Positions 14,127 to 24,177 are shown, numbered from the stretch's first letter. The stretch: 64,000 nucleotides of DNA from Deltaproteobacteria bacterium (GCA_029938605.1 JAOZUO010000011.1:17474-81473); one strand, 5' to 3'. Notes: generated from the sequence alone by a model not told the origin. Program-made: numbers and translations.

Positions 14127-16364
14127 ATGGCGACGTTCATGGTTGTCGCTACTGCCACCATTTTGACGGCGTGTGGCGACGATCCGGGAAAGTCGGTGGA
14201 CGATGGCGGAGTGGACGCCGCCTTAGACGCGTCCGCGGATGCCGACACCGTGCCTCCGACACCGTCGACGGACTGGTGTGATCGCGTTGCCCCGGGCCCG
14301 GCCGCGGAGACATCGATCCCGGAGGGGTTGTCCGCCGTGCACGCCGCTGCGCGGTTTTTCGGAACGGAGTCGGCCGACGGTGCAACAATCCCCTACGTCG
14401 TCGTAGGCGAAGCCCTGGCCGCCGCATTGGATCGACAGGATCCGTGGACGCCGGCGTCGCTCACGGCCTTCGCGGATGCGCTGGAATCGGTCTGCGCGCT
14501 GGAGGTCACCGACGTGACGCTGCAGCCCGCGTCGGTGGAGCTGGTGGGTGACGTCGCGCTGATCACGCCGGGCACGGGTCCGGTCACCTTGCCTCCGGGC
14601 ACCAACGCCGTGGCCGTCGACCTGCGGGAGCTCCCCAACGTACCCGGCCTCTGGGAGGCCCTGGAAGCAGCCATAGCACCGGCGTTGGCAACACCCGTGC
14701 CGCGATTGGATCATGGGCTACGCCAGCAGCAGGGGTTGATCGACGAGCTATTCTCCGACTTCAGCGTCTACACCGGGAATGCCGTCAGGAGACAACCACC
14801 CGACCTGGCCGCCGAGGGCAGCGCAGACCTCCCCCTGGCGCTACTCACCGGGCCGGTGATGGCACCCGCCGCGGCGGAGCTGGCCATCACGCTGCGAGCT
14901 GCCTCGCGAGCCTGGATCATCGGCGAGGACGTGCTCACTCACGTGGCCGAGGCGCGTTGGTACGGCGTCAACGATACCCATGGCGCCGTGGTGCACGTGC
15001 GCTCGCTGTACAAGTTACCCATCCGAATGTTCGACGTGGTGCCGGCCGATGAACGGCATGTGGACCCGACGACCTTCCTGCCGCGCCTGTCGGCAGCCGG
15101 TTTCCCTGGCACCATGACCGTGGGTGCCACCGAACGACCCGAGCTGCTGCCCCCGGAGGCTCCATTCGGGAAGGCCCATCCACCGGCGGTTACCCCGGGT
15201 GCCATACGGGCCGCTCTGCTTTCGGCGCACGGGGCACTGCGGCTGTTTTTCCCCTATTTCCACGTGGTGGGAGACACCATTGACGAGCGCCTCGCCGAGC
15301 TGATCGCCGTGGTGGATGGCGCTGGGAGCTTCACCCGTATGGACGCCTATCACTGGCTGTGGCGGTTCGGAGAGACCATTCGGGACAGTCACATGTACGC
15401 CTCGGACACCGCCCCTGATGCTCCCTTAGTGGGCTGCATGCCCGTGCTCTTCGAGCACCTTGACGACGAAATCGTGGTGGGACGCTCGGAGACGGTGGAC
15501 CTGGCCGCGGGGGACACGATCACGAGCATCGACGGGGAGGCGAGCGCTGATTGGCTGGCGCGTTGGTGGCCGATCATCGGCGCGGCGGCAGACGGCTTCC
15601 ACGCCCGCAACATCCTTCTATTCAAGCTCGTCTACATGTACGGGTCGCGCACGTTGGAGGTTCGCGATCCCGACGGACTGACCCGAACCGTCACAATCAC
15701 TCCGGGAAGCTGCAGCAACGTCCCGTATCTGCGGGAGCCGCGCGCGGCTGGATACCTCACCGAGGTGGGGGCCCCCAACCTCTACTATCTGAATCTAGAC
15801 AGCGAGGTACTGGCCGGCGAGACCCAGATGCGTCAGGCCCTCGTCGAGGCCTCAGGAGCCTCGGGGATGGTGCTGGACCTGCGGGGCTATCCCGGGATTG
15901 ACCACTACGAGATGGCCGCGCGTCTCGTGGACAGCACCATCGGATCCATGTGGTTTCGTGTACCGGGCTACGTCGGCCCAGACGATTTCACAATCGACGA
16001 ATCCCACTTCACCTTCGAGCCGCAGCTCAACCCCCATTACCACGGTCCGGTGGTGCTCCTCATCGGGCCCCGCTCCGTCTCCGCGGCGGAGAACTTCAGC
16101 ATCATGCTCATGGACGCCGATCGGTTCGAGGCGGTGGTGGGCCGGCAGAGCGGTGCCTCCAACGGCAACATCACCGGCCTCAATCTCCCGGGGGGGTTCA
16201 CCTTCTCCTTCACGGGAATGGAGGTGCAACACGTGGACCACTCCACCTTCCATGGCATCGGCGTCGTGCCCGACGTAGAGGTCATCCCCACGCCAACGGA
16301 GCTCCGCGACGGCATCGACCCCGAGCTCGAAGCCGCGGTCAACATCCTCCTGAACCTGCCCTGA
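14127..16364 (+). CDS. S41-family (tail-specific-like) peptidase lipoprotein
   Basis: A protein of about 745 residues. The start at ATG 14127 has GGAGCAGGG upstream and begins a signal peptide with lipobox LTAC followed by GDDPGKS, a typical surface-lipoprotein linker; an in-frame ATG at 14082 is less likely. The middle holds a PDZ-like segment (AAGDTITSIDGEASADWL). The C-terminal 200 residues match S41 peptidases: GASGMVLDLRGYPG, VVLLIGPRSVSAAENFS (Ser of SAAEN as nucleophile), VVGRQSGASNG and FHGIGVVPDVEV. S41 enzymes are periplasmic or cell-surface processing proteases with a Ser/Lys pair. The 450-residue N-terminal region is unassigned. It is transcribed away from the IS200 remnant. Confidence 0.87.
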   Translation: MATFMVVATATILTACGDDPGKSVDDGGVDAALDASADADTVPPTPSTDWCDRVAPGPAAETSIPEGLSAVHAAARFFGTESADGATIPYVVVGEALAAALDRQDPWTPASLTAFADALESVCALEVTDVTLQPASVELVGDVALITPGTGPVTLPPGTNAVAVDLRELPNVPGLWEALEAAIAPALATPVPRLDHGLRQQQGLIDELFSDFSVYTGNAVRRQPPDLAAEGSADLPLALLTGPVMAPAAAELAITLRAASRAWIIGEDVLTHVAEARWYGVNDTHGAVVHVRSLYKLPIRMFDVVPADERHVDPTTFLPRLSAAGFPGTMTVGATERPELLPPEAPFGKAHPPAVTPGAIRAALLSAHGALRLFFPYFHVVGDTIDERLAELIAVVDGAGSFTRMDAYHWLWRFGETIRDSHMYASDTAPDAPLVGCMPVLFEHLDDEIVVGRSETVDLAAGDTITSIDGEASADWLARWWPIIGAAADGFHARNILLFKLVYMYGSRTLEVRDPDGLTRTVTITPGSCSNVPYLREPRAAGYLTEVGAPNLYYLNLDSEVLAGETQMRQALVEASGASGMVLDLRGYPGIDHYEMAARLVDSTIGSMWFRVPGYVGPDDFTIDESHFTFEPQLNPHYHGPVVLLIGPRSVSAAENFSIMLMDADRFEAVVGRQSGASNGNITGLNLPGGFTFSFTGMEVQHVDHSTFHGIGVVPDVEVIPTPTELRDGIDPELEAAVNILLNLP

Positions 16365-16446
16365 ACCACGCGAGAACAACGCTGATTTCCAGCGGATCGG
16401 ATTCTGGTACACGACGGGTCTGGGAGCGGCGCACAATCCGAAGGGT

Positions 16447-17925
16447 TTAGAAGATGCCTCGGAGGCCCAGAGCCCAGCCACCGCGGGTGGGAGCCACCAG
16501 GGGCTGAAAGCGGGTCCGGCGGGGCGCTGGTTTTCGCTGCCGTCGCCCCGCCGCGTCTACGATGAGCAGCACGGCGCCCAGGGCCGCCACGCCCAGCCCC
16601 ACGCCGAGGACCACGGTGCCGGCCCCATCGGTGTCGTAACGATCGGCCTCCCGGGCCGCGCCGAGGCGGGTGTGGTCGTCGATTCCCCAAAGTACTCCGC
16701 CGGTCCCGGCGGTGATCAAGCCGCTGCCCAGCAGGATCCATCCCGCCACGCCGAAGGCGGTCATGGAGGCTCGGCGGCGCCATGGTCCGGGTTTCGGGGA
16801 GGCCACCGGAACGCGGCGGCGGGCTCGCCGGACGGGGGGAGCGATCTTCGCCCGACGCACGCCCCGACCCGGCGTCCCCCCTTCGAGCAGATATCGTCCC
16901 AACTCGCCAAGGACCCTGGCGTCGAGAGCGTCCTGGGTCACCAAGACGGTGGCCGCCCGCACCACAACCCCGCCCGTACAGTCCACCAACCTCCCGTGAA
17001 GAACCCGGCTCGAACCCAGCGTCCGCACCCCCACCAACAGGACCTTGTCTACGCCTAGCTGACCGCCCAGGGAACGAGCGTACCGGAGGACCGCGGCCCG
17101 CCCCCGCGCCCCGTCGCCCACCCGCAGCCCCACCTGGGTGGACAACCGCAGGGACCGGTCGAGGCCCAGATCCAGCCGCAGGTGAGCCCCGGTGGAGGCC
17201 ACGGAGAACCGTCGGATACGGCTGTGCTGCTTACCTTTGACCACGAGCACGTCGTAGGTGCCCCGATAGAGGCCGTCCACCGTCACCGGAGAAAATCCAA
17301 TGGACCGGCCGTTTAAAAAAATCAACGCCCCAGGAGGGGTAGTGGTCACCTGGAGCCGCCCTTTTTGGAGGTCCAGCTGGGCCTTGACCCGGTAGTAAAG
17401 GCGCTGGAGCGCTGGGCCGTAGAGCGCCCCGGAAGGGCTCAGATCCGGCTGGGTGCGCAGCCCCTCCTCCATCATGGACCACGCCCGTCGGGGCTGCTTC
17501 AACCGCAAATAGCACCTGACCAGCAGTAACCGCGCCCGCTGCAGGGCCCGCAGCAACGTGCGCTGACGCGCCAGGGAGAGCACATCCCCCATGAGCCCCT
17601 GGCGGGCCGACTGCAGGGTGGTCACGGCCCGCGTCCAGTCCCCGGCATAGCTGTGCTCAGCGCCCACCTTCACCGCCGTCACCAACTGGCTCAGCCTCGC
17701 CGCCGGTAGGGGCTGGGCAGGTCGCCCCAGCACCCGCCGGACCGCGGTCACCATGGCCGGACCCTGTCGCACCTTCGGTCCGAGAACGGTGGCCAACCGC
17801 GCCAGGACCCGCGCCGACCGGGGAGAGGAGTGCATGGCGTGATGCTCCACGAGCACCGGGACCTCGGCCCGGGCCGTCGCCGGACACAACAGGAGCGCCA
17901 TCGCCAGCCCACACCACAATCGCAT
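16447..17925 (-). CDS. Exported PEGA-domain protein with C-terminal membrane helices
   Basis: A 492-residue protein with signal peptide MRLWCGLAMALLLCPATARA. Residues 60-190 are helical, possibly TPR-like. A PEGA domain follows: GRLQVTTTPPGALIFLNGRS, IGFSPVTVDGLYRGTYDVLV. Next is an alpha/beta segment (GVDKVLLVGVRTLGSSRVLHG), a basic linker and two hydrophobic helices (VAGWILLGSGLITAGTGGVL and VVLGVGLGVAALGAVLLIV). This layout of TPR-like, PEGA and two C-terminal helices is common in uncharacterised Myxococcota envelope proteins. It lies 77 bp downstream of the acidic protein gene on the same strand, with a pentanucleotide repeat between them. Confidence 0.75.
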   Translation of the reverse strand: MRLWCGLAMALLLCPATARAEVPVLVEHHAMHSSPRSARVLARLATVLGPKVRQGPAMVTAVRRVLGRPAQPLPAARLSQLVTAVKVGAEHSYAGDWTRAVTTLQSARQGLMGDVLSLARQRTLLRALQRARLLLVRCYLRLKQPRRAWSMMEEGLRTQPDLSPSGALYGPALQRLYYRVKAQLDLQKGRLQVTTTPPGALIFLNGRSIGFSPVTVDGLYRGTYDVLVVKGKQHSRIRRFSVASTGAHLRLDLGLDRSLRLSTQVGLRVGDGARGRAAVLRYARSLGGQLGVDKVLLVGVRTLGSSRVLHGRLVDCTGGVVVRAATVLVTQDALDARVLGELGRYLLEGGTPGRGVRRAKIAPPVRRARRRVPVASPKPGPWRRRASMTAFGVAGWILLGSGLITAGTGGVLWGIDDHTRLGAAREADRYDTDGAGTVVLGVGLGVAALGAVLLIVDAAGRRQRKPAPRRTRFQPLVAPTRGGWALGLRGIF

Positions 17926-17965
17926 TGGGGGATCCCTTCTCGCCAGATCAGCGCTGCGCAGCTGG

Positions 17966-18010
17966 GCTCAGCTCAGCTCAGCTCAACTCAACTCAACTCA
18001 ACTCAACTCA
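17966..18010. repeat. Pentanucleotide microsatellite (GCTCA x4, ACTCA x5)
   Basis: Nine 5-bp units in a row. The tract starts in the last codons of the acidic protein gene (stop at 18003-18005, reverse strand) and runs into the gap before the PEGA gene. The unit is not a multiple of three, but because the stop falls in the first units read, copy change would mainly alter spacing to the next gene's start at 17925. Confidence 0.9.
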
Positions 18011-18485
18011 CCACAAACAGGCAAAGCTCGGTGTCGATGGCCTCGCTGGCCGCGTCGTAGAAAATGCGCCAAAGCAGGCGTTGCTGGACCTGCAGCCTCT
18101 CCAGGTCGCTGGCGTAGTCGTCCTCGTCCAGCTCCTCATCCAGGTCGTCGTCCACGTCCTCGATGTCGAGCTCGTCCATCATCTCCTCAAGGACCGCGAC
18201 CAAAGTGAACACTGAGCCCACGCAGTAGTCCCCACAGTCAATCTTGCCTTCAAAGGACACGGGCAGGTAGTACTCACAGCCCATGTCCGCGACCTCCAGC
18301 CGATCCACGAACTCCGCAAACACGACCTCGTCAATGTCCTCGCCCACGTTTCCCGCGGCGCCCGGATCTCCTTCGGGTAGCTCGAAGGCCGGGTTACCGA
18401 GCTGCTTCCGGGTCTTTTCAAGCACCAGCTCGACCTCATCATCGTCGAGCCGATCCGGCAGAGTGCCTACTTCGATCTCAGCCAT
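18003..18485 (-). CDS. Acidic cytoplasmic-type protein, unknown function
   Basis: A 160-residue strongly acidic protein. ATG at 18483-18485 begins MAEIEVGTLPDRLDDDEVEL. It contains a long Asp/Glu run (DIEDVDDDLDEELDEDD) near residues 115-135 and three cysteines (GCEYYLPV, KIDCGDYC). No signal peptide or membrane segment is seen. It starts 17 bp after the outer-membrane protein gene on the same strand, so it is probably co-transcribed with it. I do not recognise the family. The C-terminal residue and stop are encoded inside the ACTCA microsatellite. Confidence 0.7.
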   Translation of the reverse strand: MAEIEVGTLPDRLDDDEVELVLEKTRKQLGNPAFELPEGDPGAAGNVGEDIDEVVFAEFVDRLEVADMGCEYYLPVSFEGKIDCGDYCVGSVFTLVAVLEEMMDELDIEDVDDDLDEELDEDDYASDLERLQVQQRLLWRIFYDAASEAIDTELCLFVVS

Positions 18486-18502
18486 TCCCCGCGTCCTGTG
18501 AG

Positions 18503-20098
18503 CTAAAACATCAACTTGAGGCCAACGCTCAGCTGGTGGATCAGGGTCTCCTGCGCCCGGATCCGATGCCCCGCCTGATTGATGGTCGGCCGATGCCAGG
18601 GGTTGAGCTCCGCCGTGGCCACGTCGATCACCCCGTTGGGGTTGACGTTGTCCACGCCGGCGTCGTCGGTGGTCAGAAAATGCTCCTGCTCGTGCACCAG
18701 GGAGTACACCATGGAGAGCTTCGCGTACTTGGTGATCTGGGCGTGAACCCCCATGCGCAGGCCGAAGCGCACGAAGTTCTCCACCGTGGAGACGCCGGGG
18801 TAGTAAAAGAGTCGGTCCCGCAACGCGGCGTTCTGACAGAACTGGTCGTAGGACGAATTCGAAGAGCCATTGCCCCCCGGGGCGTCGCAATACAGATTCA
18901 GCCCGGGGGCGCCGGCGAGAAGCTCGTAGGCCTCGGTGTAGTCCTTCCCCTCGAAGTGCCCCTCGATCATGCCGGTGAGCTCCACCGAGATCTTGTGGCC
19001 CTTGACCTTGTCGGTGAACAGGATGAACTCTCCGCCCAAAAAGATGCCGCCCTTCATGGGCGCCTTCATGAGGGGGGACTTGCTCTCCTCGCCAAAGGAG
19101 CCGGAGAAGTCGTACTTGTCCGCGTAGAAGGAGTCGCTCGAATAGGCGATGGGCATCTGGAAGTAGATATGAATGAAGGAGTCGATGCCGCCGCCCTTCC
19201 AAAGCTGGGAGAACTTGGACGCCGTGGTGAAGAACCGGATCTCGTGGACACCCCGGCCCACGGCCTTGTTCAGCGTGGGACGACAGTTCCAACGATTGAG
19301 CGAGGCCGCGCCGCAGAGGGTGTCCCCGGCGGCGTCGCGCTCGAAGTCCTTGACCTTGCCCACGGCCAAGCGGAACTCCACGCCGAAGCGCCAGTCCGGA
19401 AAGGACGGGTGCCGCTTCTGGCTGAAGATCAGGCCGTGCACACCCAGGTGGAGTTGGTCCAAGCCGCTGCGTCCGGGCCCTTCCCACAGGGTACGCGGAC
19501 CCGCGGCGCCGTTGGCCACCTGGTAGTCCGGGGGCACTCTGACACTGTCGATTGCGCTCACATCGCCGTCTCCGGGGATGGCATTGCCCAGGGAGTCATT
19601 GTAGCCGAATCCGGAGAGCCCCGACGCCAGCCCATCCTGGACGAACCGGGAGTTGTTCGCGTTCACTCCGTCGGGGTTGCAGACCCAGGGGTTGGAGGGG
19701 TGCGCAAGCCGACAGTCCTGCTCCCCGGAGTAGCCGTGGTACCGGTCTCCCGAGGCAAAGCTGTACTTGGACCGCTGACTCAAAATGAGGGGCAACCCGA
19801 TGTAGATGCCCAGATCCTTGTACAGGGCAAACTCCGCCCGGAGGTTCAACCGATGCGTCACCTGGTTAAAGACGAGATCCTTGACCACGTCGATGCCGGC
19901 GTTGCCCATATACTCCCGATTGAGCGCCGTGCGCTTGAAGACCGCGTCGTAGTTGGCCTTCAGTCGGAAGTCGTACTTATTGTTCTTCGTAAAGCCGGTG
20001 GTCACCTCGTTAATGTCGGCACCGTGCGCCCGGTCAGGCGTGGCGAAGACCAGGGCGAGCACCAGAGCTCCGAAGATGATGGAACGCTCAAATTTCAT
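18503..20098 (-). CDS. Outer-membrane beta-barrel protein
   Basis: A protein of about 531 residues. ATG at 20096-20098 has GGAGAG about 10 nt upstream; an in-frame GTG two codons earlier is less likely. A signal peptide (MKFERSIIFGALVLALVFA) ends near AHGAD. The mature protein is built of short amphipathic strands with aromatic girdles (YDFRLKANYDAVF, FALYKDLGIYIGLPLIL, WRFGVEFRLAVGKVKDF, FIHIYFQMPIAYSS) and ends in Phe (VGLKLMF), the usual signal for Bam-dependent barrels. Four or more cysteines fall in the extended loops. The family is not recognised; a porin or transporter role is an inference. Confidence 0.78.
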   Translation of the reverse strand: MKFERSIIFGALVLALVFATPDRAHGADINEVTTGFTKNNKYDFRLKANYDAVFKRTALNREYMGNAGIDVVKDLVFNQVTHRLNLRAEFALYKDLGIYIGLPLILSQRSKYSFASGDRYHGYSGEQDCRLAHPSNPWVCNPDGVNANNSRFVQDGLASGLSGFGYNDSLGNAIPGDGDVSAIDSVRVPPDYQVANGAAGPRTLWEGPGRSGLDQLHLGVHGLIFSQKRHPSFPDWRFGVEFRLAVGKVKDFERDAAGDTLCGAASLNRWNCRPTLNKAVGRGVHEIRFFTTASKFSQLWKGGGIDSFIHIYFQMPIAYSSDSFYADKYDFSGSFGEESKSPLMKAPMKGGIFLGGEFILFTDKVKGHKISVELTGMIEGHFEGKDYTEAYELLAGAPGLNLYCDAPGGNGSSNSSYDQFCQNAALRDRLFYYPGVSTVENFVRFGLRMGVHAQITKYAKLSMVYSLVHEQEHFLTTDDAGVDNVNPNGVIDVATAELNPWHRPTINQAGHRIRAQETLIHQLSVGLKLMF

Positions 20099-20256
20099 GG
20101 GCACCTATCTCTCCTCTAACAAAATCCCGCCCCACCTCCAGACCCGTGCCACCCTCGGGTGACACGGCATCGGACGTCGGCGAATAACCCGGAGGGTATC
20201 AACAGGCCGAAAACGGTGTCAAGTCGTGCAAGGATCCCTTCCTCAAAGGGCTTGGG

Positions 20257-20277
20257 CCCCGACCCGCGGGTCAGGGG
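20257..20277. repeat. GC-rich perfect palindrome
   Basis: CCCC-GACCCGCGGGTC-A-GGGG at 20257-20277 contains a perfect 12-bp palindrome flanked by C4 and G4. It lies between the 3' end of the NtrC-type gene and the upstream region of the outer-membrane protein gene. No T-run follows on either strand, so a regulator site or a weak terminator are both possible. Confidence 0.4.
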
Positions 20278-20304
20278 GCAAAAAGGGGGTCGCGTCGGAC
20301 GGTA

Positions 20305-21846
20305 TCAGTCGGAATCACTGGTCCCCGGATCAGCGCGGGAGGGGTCATCCACCCGCCGCAAACCCAGCTCCTTCATCTTAATTTGCAGGCTCTTGCGGCT
20401 GATCTGCAGGAGCTTGGCGGCCCGGGTGACGTTGCCGCCGGTCTCCTCGAGGGCCCGCACGATCATCTCCCGCTCCACCCGTACAGTCTCGGCCTTCACG
20501 GCCGCCTTGAGGGAAGCCGCCGCCGGTTGGCTGGGGCTCTCGGCGGCGTTCCCCGCGGGCTGGCCCGCCAATTCGGTCGACATCGGAACCTCTGAGGTGG
20601 TGATACAGGAGGGGACTCCGGCGGAGGGATCACTGGTCAAACCTCCCTCCCTGGTGAGATCCGAGGGCAGATCCTCCACGCGGATCACCGGGTGATCGCA
20701 AAACAGCAGGGTCCGCTCCATCAAGTTCTCCAGCTCTCGGATGTTGCCCGGCCAGGAGTAGCTGATGAGCCGCGCCATGGCCTCGGGAGCCATGGACTCC
20801 ACCTGCTTGCCCAGCTTCTCGTTGAACCGCACCAGGAAATGCTCCACCAACAGCGGAATGTCCTCCTGACGCTCTCGGAGGGGGGGAATGCGGATGGGCA
20901 CCACGGCCAGGCGGTAGTAGAGATCCTCGCGGAAGTTCCCGCGCTCGGTCTCCTTGGCCAGATCGGCGTTGGTGGCCGCAATGAGCCGCACGTCCACCTT
21001 CATGGTCTTGATGCCGCCTACCCGCTCGAATTCGCTCTCCTGCAGCGCCCGCAGCAGCTTCACCTGCATGGGACCCGGGATCTCCCCGATCTCGTCCAAT
21101 AGCAGGGTGCCCCCGTCGGCCAGCTCGAACCGACCGGGCTTTGAGGATACCGCGCCGGTGAAGGCGCCCTTCTCGTGCCCAAAGAGCTCGCTCTCGATGA
21201 GTCCCTCGGGAATGGCGGCGCAGTTGATCTTAATGAAAGCGCTGTCGCTCAGCCCCGACTCCTGATGCAAAGCCTTGGCCACCAGCTCCTTGCCCGTTCC
21301 CGACTCTCCGGTGATGAGCACCGTGGACGGAGAGTGCGCCACCCGCTCGATGACCGAAAAAATCTCCATCATACTGGCCCCGGTGCCGATGAGCCCGTAG
21401 CGCCCCTTTTCGATGCCCGAGGCCACCTGGGCGTGCTCTCCCGCCTTCTCCCAATGCAAGACGGCCTTGCGCACCACCTCGCGAATGGCCACATCCTCAA
21501 AGGGCTTCTCGATGTAGTCGAAGGCCCCCAGCTTCACCGCCTCCACCGCCGAGTTCACCGAGCCGTGGGCCGTGATCATCACCACGGGCAGGTCCGGATG
21601 CTCCTCGGCCACGCGGCGGAGCAGCTCCATTCCGTCGAGCTTGGGCATCTTCAGATCCGTCACCAGACAGGCGAAGGGCTCGCCGCCGTCCTCGAGGGCC
21701 GCGAGGGCCTCCTCACCATCGCCCACGGCCGTGGGCAGAAACCCCGCGCGCTTGAGAATGGCCTCGAGCACTCGGCGGATGTTCTGCTCGTCATCGGCGA
21801 TGAGAACGCGGTGCTTCTTCTTGTTCTGGGCGCGATGCTTCTTCAT
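20305..21846 (-). CDS. Sigma-54-dependent response regulator (NtrC family)
   Basis: A 513-residue protein with the full NtrC layout. The receiver domain (residues 12-125) has the acidic pair D18/D19, phospho-acceptor D64 in LVTDLKMPK and the conserved Lys in IEKPF. The AAA+ domain has Walker A GESGTGKE, the sigma-54 contact loop GAFTGA within [14 protein letters not shown], Walker [12 protein letters not shown] and the arginine-rich sensor [13 protein letters not shown] Ser/Pro/Ala-rich linker of about 70 residues leads to a Fis-type helix-turn-helix ([20 protein letters not shown]). It activates sigma-54 promoters when phosphorylated. No histidine kinase gene is adjacent. Confidence 0.96.
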   Translation of the reverse strand: MKKHRAQNKKKHRVLIADDEQNIRRVLEAILKRAGFLPTAVGDGEEALAALEDGGEPFACLVTDLKMPKLDGMELLRRVAEEHPDLPVVMITAHGSVNSAVEAVKLGAFDYIEKPFEDVAIREVVRKAVLHWEKAGEHAQVASGIEKGRYGLIGTGASMMEIFSVIERVAHSPSTVLITGESGTGKELVAKALHQESGLSDSAFIKINCAAIPEGLIESELFGHEKGAFTGAVSSKPGRFELADGGTLLLDEIGEIPGPMQVKLLRALQESEFERVGGIKTMKVDVRLIAATNADLAKETERGNFREDLYYRLAVVPIRIPPLRERQEDIPLLVEHFLVRFNEKLGKQVESMAPEAMARLISYSWPGNIRELENLMERTLLFCDHPVIRVEDLPSDLTREGGLTSDPSAGVPSCITTSEVPMSTELAGQPAGNAAESPSQPAAASLKAAVKAETVRVEREMIVRALEETGGNVTRAAKLLQISRKSLQIKMKELGLRRVDDPSRADPGTSDSD

Positions 21847-21930
21847 TTGTAGGTTGTACCGCCCCAGCTAGTGGGCGGTCAATGATCCACACCTTGCATC
21901 GGGCCTCCGGTCCGGCTTACAAATTCAATC

Positions 21931-24177
21931 ATGACCGACGGTGCGTCGAAAATCAGGTGGCGACGGGTGGTAGCGAATCTGGCGGCCTTGGCCGTGGCCA
22001 TGGCCCTTGTGGCGGGCCTGGTGGCAGCCCGGGGCTGCGCGCGCAGCAGCGACGGAGGCCTCACCATGACCCTGTGGGCCACCCCGAAACCGGGGGAAGA
22101 CCGCCGGCCCCTGGTCAGGACGATCCGCCCCACGGTGGACCTGGACGCTCGGGAGGGGCCTCATTGGCCGACCGCGGCCCGGTCCGTGCGCTACGACGGC
22201 TGGATCTATTTCCCCCATCGCGGCCACTTCGTCTTGGCCCTGGGCCTGCGCGGACAGGCCCGGCTCACCCTGGACGAAGGAAGGACCCGGGTCATCCGGG
22301 CCCGGAGCGGTCCCATCACCACCGAGCACGGGCATCGGGTACACCCCCGACGTATCCACAAAGAACAGCGACTCCTGGACCGCGGCTGGCACCGGCTCAG
22401 GCTCGAGGCCCAGCTTCCCCAGGGGACGGGCTCCATCCGCCTGTTCTGGCTGCCCCCCGGACGACGCGGTGTCGTCGAGTACGTGGAGCCAGCCATGGTC
22501 CGGCCCCAGGGACCGAGGCCCAAATCACCGGGACACGCCGGCCCGGCCCCCCGGGATCGTTGGGTGGCCCTGGGGCTTCTGTCGGTGCTGGCGCTGCTCG
22601 TCGGGTTCTGGGCACGGGATCCCCTGCGCTCCTGGCTCCGGACCCTGCGGTCCAACCCCGAGGCGCGCATGGAGGTCGCTGCCTTGGTGGGGCTCTTCGC
22701 CGTCGCCCTGACCGCCCGCCTCTGGGGCCTGGGCGACGCCGGCCAGACCTGGGACGAGGACGTGTACTTCAGCGCCGGACGGAACCAGTGGCTAAACCTC
22801 CTCGCCGCCGACTTCCGCCCCAACTCCTGGCAGTGGAACCTGGAGCATCCGCCGGTTACGCGCTACCTGGTGGGGTTCGGCTCCCTGTTCGGCGAGCATC
22901 TGAACAACGCCCGCGCGGTCTCGGCGGTGGTGGGCGCGCTGGTGGTGCCGGTGACCTACCTGGCTGGGCGAGACCTCTTCGGAGATCGCCGGGTGGGCGG
23001 TGTGGCCGCCGCGGTGGCCCTGGCGCTGCCCACCCTCCTGGCCCATGCGCAGGTGGCCGGACACGAGTCCCCCTCGGTGCTGCTGTACACGCTCACCTGC
23101 TACCTCATGATCCGGGTCTTGCTGGCCGACGGTCCCGCCTCCGGCACCCTCATCGCCACTGCGATTTTCGGCGGCCTGCTGGTGGGTTGCCGCCTGGTGA
23201 ACCTCACCGCGTGGTTCTTCGTAGCCGCCCTCGCGGTCTGGATCGCCCTCCCTCGCCTCCGCAAGTCCCGGCCCCTACCCGTGACCCTGGTGCTCATGCC
23301 GCTGGTGGCTGGAGCCATATTCCTGTTCGTTTGGCCCCGGTTGTGGTCTAGCCCAGCCCGCCACCTGGGAGAGTTGCTCACCTATTGGCACCCGGATGTG
23401 GTGCAGAAAGAGTACTTCTGGGGACGACAGATCCGCACCTCCTGGGGATACTTCCCTCTGTACGCATTGGTCACCACGCCCACGGCGGTGCTCGGTGGTC
23501 TGGCCCTGTTCGGAGCTCGGCTGGGTTGGCACCGCGGCCGGGCCGAGGGGGCTCTGGCCCTGTGGATCCTGGCGCCCCTGGCGGCCACACCCCTGGTGCC
23601 CTTCCACCGGGACGGCATCCGCTACGTGCTCCCCATCGTGATTCCTCTACTCCTGGCGTCCGCCGCGGGCGCGGTATGGCTCGCCGACACATTGACGTCG
23701 GGTTGGCGGGCGTGGCGTAACTGGCGTCCGGGACCATGGCTCGCAGCCTTCCTCGCCGCCGTGGCCTTGGCCGGACCCACCGCCTGGGCGGCGCACCGGA
23801 TACACCCGTACTACCTCGACTTCTACAACGCCCCGAGCGGCGGGGGCCGAGCCGCCCTGGAGCAGCGACGCTTCGAATGGAGCTGGTGGGGCGAAGGTCT
23901 GGCCGGGTCTGTTCGTTACCTCCACCGCCACGCCAAACCCCCGGCGCTGGTGGGCATGGACGTACCCGCCCGCCACACCGTAGTGCTCCACCCGGACGTG
24001 AAGACCACCCGCCCCGGGACCCGTCCGCTGCCCGACTTCCTGCTCTACGCCGGCGAAGGGCTACGGAGCCTCTGGGATCAAAAAGCCCGCCGCTGGCGCC
24101 ACCCGCCCGGCTACCGGGTGGTCCACGAAGAGCGCGCCGAAGGCGTACCCCTGTCCCGCGTCTACCAAAAACAGTAA
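21931..24177 (+). CDS. PMT/ArnT-type membrane glycosyltransferase
   Basis: A 748-residue multi-spanning protein. After a first membrane helix (LAALAVAMALVAGLVAA) comes an exoplasmic beta-sandwich of about 150 residues (RYDGWIYFPHRGHFVLALGL, ARLTLDEGRTRVI) that resembles PA14/lectin-like sensing domains. About ten membrane helices follow. The loop after the first of these has the acidic motif TWDEDVYFSAG, typical of the GT-C catalytic loop, which takes a lipid-linked sugar. GT39/GT83 enzymes glycosylate proteins or lipid A outside the membrane. The extra N-terminal domain is unusual. It is divergent from the NtrC regulator gene with an 84-bp gap. Confidence 0.85.
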   Translation: MTDGASKIRWRRVVANLAALAVAMALVAGLVAARGCARSSDGGLTMTLWATPKPGEDRRPLVRTIRPTVDLDAREGPHWPTAARSVRYDGWIYFPHRGHFVLALGLRGQARLTLDEGRTRVIRARSGPITTEHGHRVHPRRIHKEQRLLDRGWHRLRLEAQLPQGTGSIRLFWLPPGRRGVVEYVEPAMVRPQGPRPKSPGHAGPAPRDRWVALGLLSVLALLVGFWARDPLRSWLRTLRSNPEARMEVAALVGLFAVALTARLWGLGDAGQTWDEDVYFSAGRNQWLNLLAADFRPNSWQWNLEHPPVTRYLVGFGSLFGEHLNNARAVSAVVGALVVPVTYLAGRDLFGDRRVGGVAAAVALALPTLLAHAQVAGHESPSVLLYTLTCYLMIRVLLADGPASGTLIATAIFGGLLVGCRLVNLTAWFFVAALAVWIALPRLRKSRPLPVTLVLMPLVAGAIFLFVWPRLWSSPARHLGELLTYWHPDVVQKEYFWGRQIRTSWGYFPLYALVTTPTAVLGGLALFGARLGWHRGRAEGALALWILAPLAATPLVPFHRDGIRYVLPIVIPLLLASAAGAVWLADTLTSGWRAWRNWRPGPWLAAFLAAVALAGPTAWAAHRIHPYYLDFYNAPSGGGRAALEQRRFEWSWWGEGLAGSVRYLHRHAKPPALVGMDVPARHTVVLHPDVKTTRPGTRPLPDFLLYAGEGLRSLWDQKARRWRHPPGYRVVHEERAEGVPLSRVYQKQ

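Noticed and set aside
18536-20119. 527-codon plus-strand frame opposite the outer-membrane protein gene
   Set aside because: The minus strand has ribosome site, signal peptide and barrel features; the plus frame has none.
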